A stretch of 64,000 nucleotides of DNA from Rugalucina vietnamica (lineage: Eukaryota > Mollusca > Bivalvia > Lucinida > Lucinidae): assembly GCA_964017185.1 (NCBI GenBank), contig OZ024869.1:69224315-69288314 (forward strand), read 5' to 3'. Positions 55,177-64,000 of the stretch are shown here, one piece after another. The notes beneath the pieces are model-generated. The model was not told where the DNA came from. It saw nothing but the letters and a program-made list of their open reading frames with translations, and ran no database searches. Position 1 is the stretch's first letter; every line of letters starts with the position of its first letter. Position numbers and translations under genes: made by a program.

Positions 55177-55405
55177 TTCTAATGTTTTTATCAGCATCGT
55201 ACTTTCGGCGTTTGCACTTTTACAAGGATTAAATATACAGGTAAGCTTTGAAACAAAAGATACACAGGTAGAACCAGACAGAGCAGACAGACATAACAAC
55301 ACTCCTTGCTCATCCTTTGCTTATCCAGTCTTTGTGCGGCATTCGTGAGAAAATAGTTTGTATTGGCTGTATTGAAACAAACTCTGAATATTCATGAATC
55401 TACAT
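55177..55405. other. Upstream region of the PH gene
   Basis: No repeat family or frame recognised. It lies between the SINE relic and the promoter. Confidence 0.4.
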
Positions 55406-55510
55406 TGACGTCAGGCAAGTCGATAAGCTAGTAAATTAACCACGTGACTAGAGTAAGTTCGTTCACTCAGTAAATACTATAAAATAGACAAACACATGGT
55501 TTTCAACAAT
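55406..55510 (+). promoter_or_regulatory. Predicted promoter: CRE, E-box, TATA
   Basis: TGACGTCA at 55406-55413, CACGTG at 55441-55446 and TATAAAA at 55478-55484. If transcription starts about 30 bp after the TATA box (near 55508), the sites lie at about -100, -65 and -30, usual places for a CREB-type site, a bHLH/USF-type site and TBP. No ATG occurs between 55510 and 55734, so the downstream gene's ATG would be the first in the mRNA. Function is inferred from motifs only. Confidence 0.55.
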
Positions 55511-55733
55511 CACTTTATTGTAGTAAACCGACGAGTCAGGTTAAACCTGTTATACAGTGACTAATAATAAAAGAAAGTAAAAATATAATAGAGACTCAAA
55601 GGAAACTTTGGAAAGATAATTTAAAGAGTGATCAGAGGCAGGGACAATAATTCGACAAGGGTTGAAGAACATTTTAGGAAGTTTATTATTTCAAATACTT
55701 GTTATAAGTGACAGGAGTAGAGGAAGAGACAAA

Positions 55734-56201
55734 ATGAAGAATTTTGCGAGGGCTATCGGTGTATGTAAGGACGTCGTGAAACCCTCCGAGGGACCAGAGG
55801 TGAAAAGTGGACGCTTGTGTATATTACAAACACAAGGTGGCAAAACTCGGAAGGCACCTGTTTTCGTACGGGTATACAGGAGTTGTTTTGAACAGTACGC
55901 CGTTCTATACAAGGACCATAGATACAGCATGCAGACAGGGTATGTCAACCTTAAACATTGTTCTGTGACAATTTCAGAAGATAAAAAATCCCGGTTCAAG
56001 GTGATCCTTAATGACTTTGAGGGTTCGGTAATAACGTTCGAAGCGGAGTCCAGCTGCGAAGCGGTTACTTGGGTGGACGCACTCCAGTCACAAATAGTAT
56101 CGTCCTCGCCGCCCAAGGGTTCGATATCGCCCACATTGTCGCCCGTGATACCCAGGTCGCCGCTCATGCCCACATTGTTGGAGGGCGACGAGGATGAATG
56201 A
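55734..56201 (+). CDS. PH-domain protein, 155 residues, single exon
   Basis: The only intact gene in the window. Start chosen at the first ATG after the promoter (context GACAAAATGA, A at -3); the frame extends 72 bp further upstream without an ATG. Residues about 22-120 form a pleckstrin-homology fold: KSGRLCILQ first strand, YAVLYKDHRYSMQ, SRFKVIL ... VITFEAES strands, and the C-terminal helix CEAVTWVDAL with the near-invariant Trp at 113. PH domains bind phosphoinositides or proteins at membranes. Basic residues near the first loop (GGKTRK) are present, but lipid binding is not shown. The tail (121-155) is rich in Ser-Pro pairs (possible proline-directed phosphorylation) and ends in acidic GDEDE. 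The middle of the domain is reminiscent of the ARHGAP21/23 PH domain, but no further domain exists here. No intron is needed; a first exon of a longer gene is excluded by the in-frame stop unless splicing skips it. Confidence 0.75.
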   Translation: MKNFARAIGVCKDVVKPSEGPEVKSGRLCILQTQGGKTRKAPVFVRVYRSCFEQYAVLYKDHRYSMQTGYVNLKHCSVTISEDKKSRFKVILNDFEGSVITFEAESSCEAVTWVDALQSQIVSSSPPKGSISPTLSPVIPRSPLMPTLLEGDEDE

Positions 56202-57886
56202 ACGGATCCGGATTCGTTCGCGGATTTGTTCGAACTTATATCCGGTGACTTTTAAATTGCTGGATAAATTGTTTCCAGTGATACTCAGGGACATATTATT
56301 ACAAGCATTGCCCAGAGGAGATGGGATCTCGAGGGAATCTTTGGTTCGATCCTGCGGTTGGTCGGACTTGAGACTATGAAATGGTACTGTAGAGGAATAG
56401 CAACTGGACTAAATTCGCCTTTTGTTAAACTATACCGGCGAGAGAAACGAGAAACAAACAATACAACGAAATCAACAACAGTATTTTCGCCTAGTTTAAT
56501 GTTGTAGTGAATGCACATTTAAAATCCATTCAAAAGATTTATGGTGATAAGATCATTCATCATAAATATGGATAATGTGAAATATGAAATACACTCGTGT
56601 CAAGGACGAAAATTAAACAGGACCAACTACATTTCGCAAGATGAACTAGCCGTGACGGAAATATACTGTGTACGATGGGACACTAACAAGATTTCGACAC
56701 AAACATTTTTGACCTAAAATTGTTTACAAAGACCGGTTGACTATTTGATATAGCGGATTAATTGTTAGTCCTGTTTGCACTCAGGTGTCCTCTTACATAC
56801 CTCACACAGGTGAAATACGTCAGCAGACAATTACCTCGACTGGTTACCTGTCTGTTGTTATTAGACAGGTGAAAGACGAGTGCCAAATTGTATCCGGGGT
56901 GAATTGGTGAAATGGAGATAAAACACTGGTCTCGTAATGGTACAATCTACCTGTAGTTAACCTTTCTACCAGGTGGGACACAAACCAAACCAGACTTATA
57001 GCCGTAATAGAAGGTGGATTTTTGTTGAATATCTCGAGGTTATTCTATCGACATTAAGGGAAAAAATAGTGCTCACGAGCCTGCGTTGATAATCGGACTG
57101 GTGTGTGTGTTTTGCTGCGCTTAAGCATAGGTAGATTGATACATTACGAGACTAATGTAAGCAACGATGTGCAATTTGGAGCTTATCCAAAGGAAAGTGC
57201 ACACTTGTTAAAGAAAGAGATATGAACAAATAGGATGAACAAGATAAGCTAGTGACTCATTGAGATGGGATGAGAATGTGTTTTTCTAGTCATGTTGCTT
57301 TTGAGATTATATAATAATGGTCTGATCTTGAATTTATCATCCTGTATCAATTATTTATCATCAAGTACCATGCGTCACCATTACATGTGTTATCACAACT
57401 CATTATACACTTATTTAAGCTGTATCTCGAGACACCTCTAACTGTGTCGTCGCCATGAAACATGCACATAATTATCTGGGTATGGATTGTGACTAGTTGA
57501 GTCGCTGCGTGCATTGACTAGGCATGAATTCCAATAACACTTTGAACAAACAGACGATGAGTTGACAGACTCTCGAACACGCATGTCACACATGTTGGTT
57601 GTTTCGACAGCTCATATATAAGAATATGTGTATCTCAAACATACAAAGTCAAACTCTCTTATAGTATAAAGGTGCACCTCTTTAAACTCCAAATATGGGT
57701 GACGTTCTTTCACTTTTAATATACTTTTAAAAGGTTATGGTACAATTTTTTGAAGCTCGTTAATCAAAATATACCTGTTTACTGCAATAATTTTAAAATT
57801 GCCTTCACAGCATTATATATACTTGTCATAATATTTGTGCTTGTTTGTTGGAGATCCAACATCTTTGTGTACGTGTGTGTGTGTTG

Positions 57887-57890
<4 letters not shown>
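56202..57890. other. Downstream of the PH gene: 3' UTR and spacer
   Basis: No AATAAA found in this stretch, so the transcript end cannot be placed. No repeat family or convincing frame. It is the longest apparently repeat-free stretch of the window. Confidence 0.5.

Positions 57891-57930
<40 letters not shown>
57891..57930 (+). repeat. (GA)n microsatellite
   Basis: Twenty GA repeats just before foldback F5. Confidence 0.95.
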
Positions 57931-57931
<1 letters not shown>

Positions 57932-57946
57932 ACGGGGGTGATTCAA

Positions 57947-58162
57947 ATGATGCTACCTGTGCTGTCGTCCGAGTCATTTGTATGTATCATTACATGCTAA
58001 ATCTTGCTTTCGTCCGAGTATATCGACAGCCGTATCATGACTCTGACGACAGCAAAATCACTAGTATCATATTTACGGCCGTCGACCATATACTCGGACG
58101 ACAGCAGGGGTTTGCATATAATGGTATACAAATGGCTCGGACGACAGCACAGGTAGCATCAT
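57947..58162. mobile_element. Word-lattice foldback element F5 (GTCGTCCGAG words)
   Basis: A 216 bp hairpin. The first 27 bases (ATGATGCTACCTGTGCTGTC onward) are perfectly complementary to the last 27, and pairing continues with few mismatches for about 90 bp. The word CTGTCGTCCGAG occurs at both ends and again, in both orientations, beside the centre (CGTCCGAGTATAT and ATATACTCGGACG). No clear target duplication. A frame reading through it (57982-58164) is palindrome-derived. Confidence 0.85.
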
Positions 58163-58717
58163 GAGAGATTAATTTGTGACATAAACGAGAATGTTGACTG
58201 TGATATTATATATTGTTCAAACAACATTGGACTTGTACTTAGAATTATTGTTGTGAAAAGTATGTGCTAAATCATTGACACAAATAGTGCTCATTAAATG
58301 TAAATGTCAACAAATTGAATAGTTAGTTCTCTTTTCATCCTCATTTCCCGTGTTTACTGCATCTAAATGGTCTGCAGGTGCCTACTGGTTTGATTAGAAA
58401 TAACATTTTCTGTCATTTGCATAATAGGCTCGGCTGTTTCTTATACGTATTTGGTAAAACAAAACAAAAGGAGTCATCGATTTCGAATTTGCAATTGAAT
58501 GGTGCACCCCGACTTTGCCATGGAATAGTATAGGCAGAATCAGAACGAAAAACGTCGGGTACAACCGAACATGAGGTCGCTATAGAAAATATACAATTTG
58601 AAAAGAAAACCCGTCCGTACAGACATAGGACAGCCTCTTTCAAGGTGCTTACCGTCTCAGTCACCTAACCAATTCCACTGCGAAAGCAAGACACTATGAT
58701 TAGAAAATAAGCAAGAG

Positions 58718-58718
<1 letters not shown>
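58163..58718. other. No gene seen
   Basis: Frame 58413-58664 (-) has no domain; nothing else stands out. Confidence 0.4.
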
Positions 58719-58763
<45 letters not shown>

Positions 58764-58768
58764 AAAAG
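58719..58768 (+). repeat. (AC)n microsatellite with A tail
   Basis: About 20 AC repeats followed by nine A. Confidence 0.95.
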
Positions 58769-59475
58769 GCCAGTAATTCAATAAGATAAATGATACTTAC
58801 ATCAGCCGTCCTCCGTTTCGACGCACTCACTGTTCATCCACACTGTTAACGCCAAGGAGGCTAAGGTCATAATAGGAAAAAAGTCAAAAAACAGGGTTTG
58901 GAGCTTAGGGAGACTCTAGTCATAACAAAAGGTTCAGACACTCGGTTTTGTTCCAACAGCAGAAAGTAAGCACATGCGAGAAAATGTCCAGTCAGTTCTC
59001 AAAACAACGAGTCTTGATACAAAGTTAAATGTTCTATTTTGTTCCAACAACACAGAAAGTCAGCAACGACCAGAATATCAGGTACTCAGATTACCCAGGT
59101 AACAAACAAGAAGAATCACAAATAAGTACCGATACCAAGATAACAAACTGTCAACCGAGTGAGCGGTTCAGTGTCTTCAAAAGAAGGATACAAGTTTAAA
59201 GAAGGAGAGGGTAACAGTGAAAGGACGATGCAAACTGTATAGCAAACAAGGAAAGAAACAACAAAAAAGTTTGCGGCAGCAGGAAGCTGTGTCTCGCTTC
59301 TGAGAGGCAATTCACCTGCTAAACCAAACACTGATATAGCAAGTAAAAGAGGTACACACTAATGATAAACTGATGTGATCAGAACAAAATTTCACCCAAA
59401 ACACCCGTGAGAGACACACAGTGTGAGCTGCTATTTCCCCGTGCAAAAGAGTCATTCCTGAAATAAACTTGAAAT
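58769..59475. other. No gene seen
   Basis: TTTTGTTCCAACAGCAGAAAG (58947) is repeated as TTTTGTTCCAACAACACAGAAAG (59038), a roughly 90 bp diverged direct repeat. No domain in frames 59116-59331 or 59312-59527 (-). Confidence 0.4.
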
Positions 59476-59710
59476 GAGCCTTCGCATGAGAAAACAAACG
59501 ATTTTGGGTTCTCACCAGGTCCGACACAAACTGTCCTGTACAGTCATAGAAGCAGGCTAGAAGCTTGAAGTTTTGGATTTAAGAAGAAGAGTGATTGTAC
59601 TATCCGTGTAGCGAAAACAAAGGCGCTGATCAGCTTTGCAGTTACTGCGAAGCTGATCTGCGCCTTTGTTTTCGCATATGCAATTTGTTGGTTTTCTGAT
59701 GCGACGGCTC
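59476..59710 (-). mobile_element. MITE-A copy 17
   Basis: GAGCCTTCGCATGAGAAAAC ... TTTCTGATGCGACGGCTC, with AAAT on both sides (59472-59475, 59711-59714). Hairpin apex TGCAGTTACTGCG, with one G-T pair in the stem. Confidence 0.88.
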
Positions 59711-60714
59711 AAATATAAAAATGCACACAGTACAAAATCGACACCAAAACATAACTCGAAAAGAAGTACAACGAAGAACCGACAATATAAATTTAAGATA
59801 CGCAATTCATATACGTTGACTTCTCTAAAGAAAATTAGACAAGAATCGCCTATGAACGGTCAGTAGATAACAAAATGGAAATGCTTTTATTGTGTTCAGA
59901 CTATATACAAACAACTGCTTCGTAAGCATGTTTCTTGTCTAAAGTAAAAGTTGGAGTGGACAAGTGGAGGATTAGATCTTGGGTTTCTACAGATTCATAT
60001 GAGTTATGAATCGCATACAGGTAGCAACTTATCAAGCGGAACTGATTAATCAACTTTGAAGATGTAGCAATATTAAAAGATCCGGCTTAAGAGTCATATC
60101 CGCAAATGAATGATCAAGATAACAAACTTACCGATTTGTACATAAAATTGAAGGTCATGTACCACTAAAATGTTTCCGTTGTAAATATTCGCGCAAGACA
60201 ATCATACATACATGTACATGTGTAACCACATAAAGCTTCTCTCTAAAATCCGACAAATATAAGAATAAATATAAAAGTTTGATCCTTTGGAAGTAGGCCT
60301 GGGAGGTCAGAAAGCAGGGAGGTCTGTTGACGCGAATGCGTGTTATCTTCATCTAAAGCATAATATGCACCAAGAAGTGACTGACAAGTCAGCCCATATG
60401 GGGATACAGCGTCTAATTGAAAATCCATTCAAAGATTTTGGTTGTGTTATGCTGTTAAAATGTGCTGCTATGAATTTTGCGACCAACTACAACTTGATAC
60501 GTCAAAATTTAAAAGATGCCTGAACATGCATAAGGGATAATGATGATGATCGACTGACAAAAAGTCGACAAGTTTTAAGTAATTACTCGTAATTACAACA
60601 TCCAGTCCCGTGTGAATGTGGTCTTTATAACATTAAATTTAAAATGAATTGTTTTCTTTGTATTACTGCTGTGCGACTTAGGATTTTAGTGTAGAAGGCC
60701 CAGTAGCTTCTTCA
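59711..60714. other. No gene seen
   Basis: Short frames only (60155-60352 -, 60287-60523 +), none with a domain. Confidence 0.4.
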
Positions 60715-60987
60715 TCTGATGTGGTTCTAATTGTTTTATGTTTTGGCGTTGAACTTTTGTGCTATTTGTACCTTATTTACGTTTTCATATACATTGTATT
60801 TAGCTAGGTTTGGGTAACTGAGTGACTGCCTACTTGGAAATAGCTGTCCACTCAGCTACGATATGTTCTCTTAGTATAAGTAGTACCTGATTGTCAATAA
60901 AGTTTTTTTTTCCATTTTTTTATTTGAGTGGGAATTTCTTTCTGATTGCACCATTTCCTGACCATTGCCTACTTTCACCTTTTATTC
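60715..60987 (+). repeat. Interspersed repeat R5 copy
   Basis: GTGGTTCTAATTGTTTTATG through GGGTAACTGAGTGACTGCC and GTGGGAATTTCTTTCTG to CATTGCCTACTTTCACC, parallel to 3812-4066 without the rest of the array unit. Confidence 0.7.
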
Positions 60988-61375
60988 TTTATTGCTAAGA
61001 CCATTAAGTCAGAAACCAAGATCTGTTAGCTAACCATGCATTAGACATGTATAATAAAAGCCATAGTAAATTATAAGTCATCGACATATTCAAAATAGGA
61101 GGTATGTTTTATGTTTGACAAGTTTCAGAATAGGCATAATTACATAGAAAAGTCAACATTGGCAGGAGCAACAATCCGCAAGCTATATTTTGGGAATGGA
61201 ACGCCAAACTGTCGTTTTACTTTAAACATTAACTTTTAAGAATTAATAGGTTTGATAATTATGAGGAAGTCCGGAGTACAACAGGATTTTTTCTCAGGGT
61301 TTGCGTGGTCAATCCTTAAGAGTCCAGTCAATGTATGAAGCAATGGTGTTTTGAAGACCATCACTGGATGCAATA
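60988..61375. other. No gene seen
   Basis: A+T-rich; no frame or repeat recognised. Confidence 0.4.
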
Positions 61376-61536
61376 TCTTCGCATGAGAAAACCAACAGTT
61401 TTGGTTTCTGACAAGGTCCGACACAATCAGCCTGTTCAGTCAAAGAAGCAGGCAAAATGCTTGAATTTTTGCGATTGCACTATCTGCGTAGTGAAATTCG
61501 CATATACAGATTGCTGGTGCTCTAATGTTTCTGAGA
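61376..61536 (-). mobile_element. MITE-A copy 18, hairpin deleted
   Basis: CTTCGCATGAGAAAACCAAC, GGTCCGACACAATCAGCC and AAAGAAGCAGGC align with other copies. The hairpin is reduced to GTAGTGAAATTCGCATAT, and the right end is decayed. Confidence 0.7.
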
Positions 61537-61751
61537 CCCGACATGTTTGCAGCTGACATACAAAGCATCTTAGTCACTTGCAGCGTTTTCAGAATTGACA
61601 TACATTCTTTGCTACGGACAGACAAGGTCAGCTTAGGCTATGGTTTTGTCATCCTGCATAAAATGACGCATGCATTTATTATCCAGTTTAATGAGTCTGG
61701 GCTAACGCTTACCTAAAATTTCGTATCATTTGACGTTGTATCGTCTCATTA

Positions 61752-62132
61752 TCACTGGAAGCTTCCTTCGTCCCGATATAAAAAGGTTTTGTTTGACTTT
61801 TACTATAGGTCCCGATAGGATTTGGTTTTGTTTGATTCTGGTATCGGATTTTTTTTCTACAATAATTCCTAGAATTTGGTCAATGGTTTGATTTGATTCT
61901 CATTTATGACGTAATTGAAAGAATTTCAAGTCCTAACTTGAAATAGTGCTTTGAATGCAATTTTATAGAAAGTTTTTATTTGATTTGTTAAGAAGTGATA
62001 TAAATTGAGAAATTTATGTTATTGCCGACTCTGTTTTGTGGAGATTAACTCTGTTAACGTAGTAGAAAAAAATCCGGTACCAAAAAGTCAAACAAAACCT
62101 TTTTATATCGGGACCAAAGAAGCACCCAGTGA
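61752..62132. mobile_element. Word-lattice foldback element F8 (GGTTTTGTTTGA words)
   Basis: Inverted ends of about 50 bp: TCACTGGAAGCTTC at the left and TCACTGGGTGCTTC (inverted) at the right, followed on both sides by the identical run TCCCGATATAAAAAGGTTTT and GTTTGACTTTT. A perfect TTA lies on each side (61749-61751, 62133-62135). Just inside the left arm the words recur in altered form (TCCCGATAGGATTTGG, TTTTGTTTGATTC, TATCGGATTTTTTTTCTAC). The last 100 bases of the element overlap a 98-residue frame (62005-62301) that is not otherwise supported. Confidence 0.85.
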
Positions 62133-62135
62133 TTA

Positions 62136-64000
62136 TGCGTTGAACTTGGCGCAAATGTCAATTAAAAAAGCTGTTATGGAAATCACTGACGTTAAATCAG
62201 ACACCATGATTATTTCACAAACGTTTGAGTTTGATGTTTACCTGCGAACCAAATGTAATATGTTATTGTCTGACTTGAATTCCAGGGTGGGTAATGGGTG
62301 AAACATGGAGGAATTTTCTGAAGGCCCGGTAGCTTTGTTTCTTTCTTAGAGAGCTTACCTCGCATGTAAGCGCTCCAGACAAACGGTGTTAATATAAGAA
62401 CGACCCTCCATGTACATTTTGCCCCAGAAACGTAAAAACAACGCAATATACATTCATATACGAATATAATACATTGCCTTTGCCAGACAAACACGGAGTG
62501 AGAAATTACTTGCCTACTACATAATAACTAATGTTTAAGGACACAGTCCTTGACATATTATTAATATGTTTACGCCAAAAGAGCAAATGGTTTAGAAGAA
62601 AGTGTGGCGAGAGTACTTTTAGGACACACCACATCTTAACGTCTGTATGTACTACCGTCCAATCCCATCAATATGAAAAATACTGGTGCAATCAGAACTC
62701 AAAGTCCCGCCTTAAAACCCTGGGTCCAGTTATTCAAAATTAACGACATCGTTAAAAATTTCAAATATGAATATTACAAATACACTGCTATTTTTGTTTT
62801 TGATAAATACAATGGATTCTCGCATTTTTCAACAAAAACTAACAGTGTATTTGCTTTCGAAGTCGATATATAGTAAACAATTGAGCAGGATAAGATGTCC
62901 GTGTAATGTATACCCCTTTTATAGAATTTTTGATTACCACTGCAGTGATCGGATTGCTTGAATTGAAAAAGTCGAGGTTCGGTTTTAGTAATCTCTTTAA
63001 TACCCTATGAGTTGGTATTTTGACCAGATATTAGATATTAGTAATTTGTTACTGACCGAGATATTTCTTTTGTGGCTCATTGTGTGGTTAGTTTTAGTCA
63101 TTTCGATTTATCATACATGTAAATTTCACATTGTAAATTTGGTTCGGTCAATGTGACTACCTTCTGGGAAATAGCCGCTTCCTCGTCTTGCCTTATTCTC
63201 GTTGTATATTTCTTTTTACATTTTATCTATTCGGTCCCATTTGGGTTTCAAAGACGTATGTTTACTTATAATTGTTTTAATAGTTCTTGGCTCGCCTTAT
63301 TTTCTGTATTGATTGTTACACTGCCTTGAACTTTAATTTACTGACCCTAAAACAATTTTCATTCCAGATAGGTTTGGCGGTGGTTTTATTCTGTCATCTA
63401 AACGACTTTCAGTACCTAAATATGGATTGTTTTCAGGATTCAGGAAACTCCCCTGGGAAAAGCAGCACTGGTTGTGACAGTCTTGTCAAAATTTTCAAAC
63501 TGAGCCGTGCCACCAGCGAGGCACTATTTCTATTTCATTTTTACATACTGTATATGCGTACATAGCTCATCAGCGCTTTCATTTTCCCCAAAATGCTGCC
63601 GTTACAGCCCATCTACTTATTTAAAAATTGACTTTAAGAATTTTAATGTTTAAAGGGTCTTAGTTTTTTTAATTTACTGGTTAAGCTTACGTGTATTGCT
63701 TAGTCCGCGAACCGAAGACAGTTTTTCTCAATGGTAGCAGAACATGGTCGCGATCCTTGTCTTACATCATACCAAACAACCCATTTATAGAATATGGCAT
63801 TTCAGAAACTTCAACAACAATAATTCTATTTCTATATCATTACAAAGGCCATGGACAGATTTAACTGGGCCTTTGCTTAAACCACTAAAAGACGGAATGT
63901 AAACTTGCCTTCGTGAGGCTTGTTCTGGAACTGCATGTCTAAAAAAACCGCAGTCACCTTCCTGAGAGCCCGAGGTTGTAAAATCTTTTCGTGCTCATCT
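62136..64000. other. No gene seen; weak repeat fragments
   Basis: GATGTCCGTGTAATGTATACC (split match at 62892-62912) resembles the MITE-B end, as does ACATGTCCGTGTTATG at 35937. TGTGACTACCTTCTGGGAAA (63151) is a faint R5 match. Frame 63287-63565 (+) has a possible acceptor (TTTTCAG at 63431) but no recognisable domain. Nothing else is supported. Confidence 0.4.

Noticed and set aside
54986-55348. A 120-residue frame just upstream of the PH gene
   Set aside because: It overlaps a SINE relic (A-box-like head, GGACGT body, CAAACAAACAAA tail).
55691-56173. A 160-residue frame antisense to the PH gene
   Set aside because: Shadow of the PH coding frame; no start context or promoter on that strand.
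62005-62301. A 98-residue frame resembling a small gene
   Set aside because: Its first third lies in foldback F8 and the rest has no recognisable domain or promoter.
63287-63565. Possible exon with acceptor TTTTCAG
   Set aside because: No domain, no donor and no partner exon; chance is sufficient.

Overview
This is nuclear DNA from an animal, most likely a bivalve mollusc. It is A+T-rich and gene-poor, with no operons or prokaryotic gene spacing, and almost every stretch is a repeat. The mollusc call is an inference. It rests on pearl/HINE-like elements (tandem-repeat core, tetranucleotide tract, terminal hairpin), tRNA-derived SINEs whose tail contains GACGTTAA, and dense hairpin MITEs. I cannot name a species.

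Only one gene looks intact: a short PH-domain protein (55734-56201, +) behind a compact promoter with a CRE octamer, a CACGTG E-box and a TATA box. A decayed LINE open frame (5925-7740, -), a Tc1/mariner relic (38673-39700) and a Ser-rich reading frame with one internal stop (37796-38191) are the other coding-like remains. No tRNA, rRNA or CRISPR locus was seen.

Layout. 1-2327: two tandem-core elements. 2641-30962: an array of four diverged, non-coding units of about 4 kb (A 2641-5600, B 8941-12760, C 13205-17320, D 18880-22657 continuing at 30267-30962), interrupted by the LINE, a CpG-rich foldback element (17512-18865) and a 7.6 kb insertion (22658-30264) that splits unit D and carries 1.1 kb inverted arms. 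30963-35272: MITEs and a tandem array. 35273-43425: more foldback and palindromic elements, a SINE and the mariner relic. 43622-45765: a full pearl-like element with four 465 bp cores. 45766-54830: segmental duplications and MITEs. 55000-58162: the PH gene region. 58163-64000: sparse sequence with scattered repeats.

Three MITE families recur and each carries an internal hairpin. MITE-A (about 235 bp, ends GAGCCGC/GCGGCTC) has 18 full or partial copies. MITE-B has ends like GAAAACATG and a GTGGGTAC hairpin. MITE-C lies in TTAA sites. The most unusual theme is a set of at least seven elements, unrelated in sequence, that share one design: terminal inverted repeats and an interior built from short words, taken from their own ends, repeated in both orientations ('word-lattice' foldbacks: 17512, 26454, 36456, 42161, 50096, 57947, 61752). 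Three of them have a clear TTA target duplication and a fourth has a near-match.
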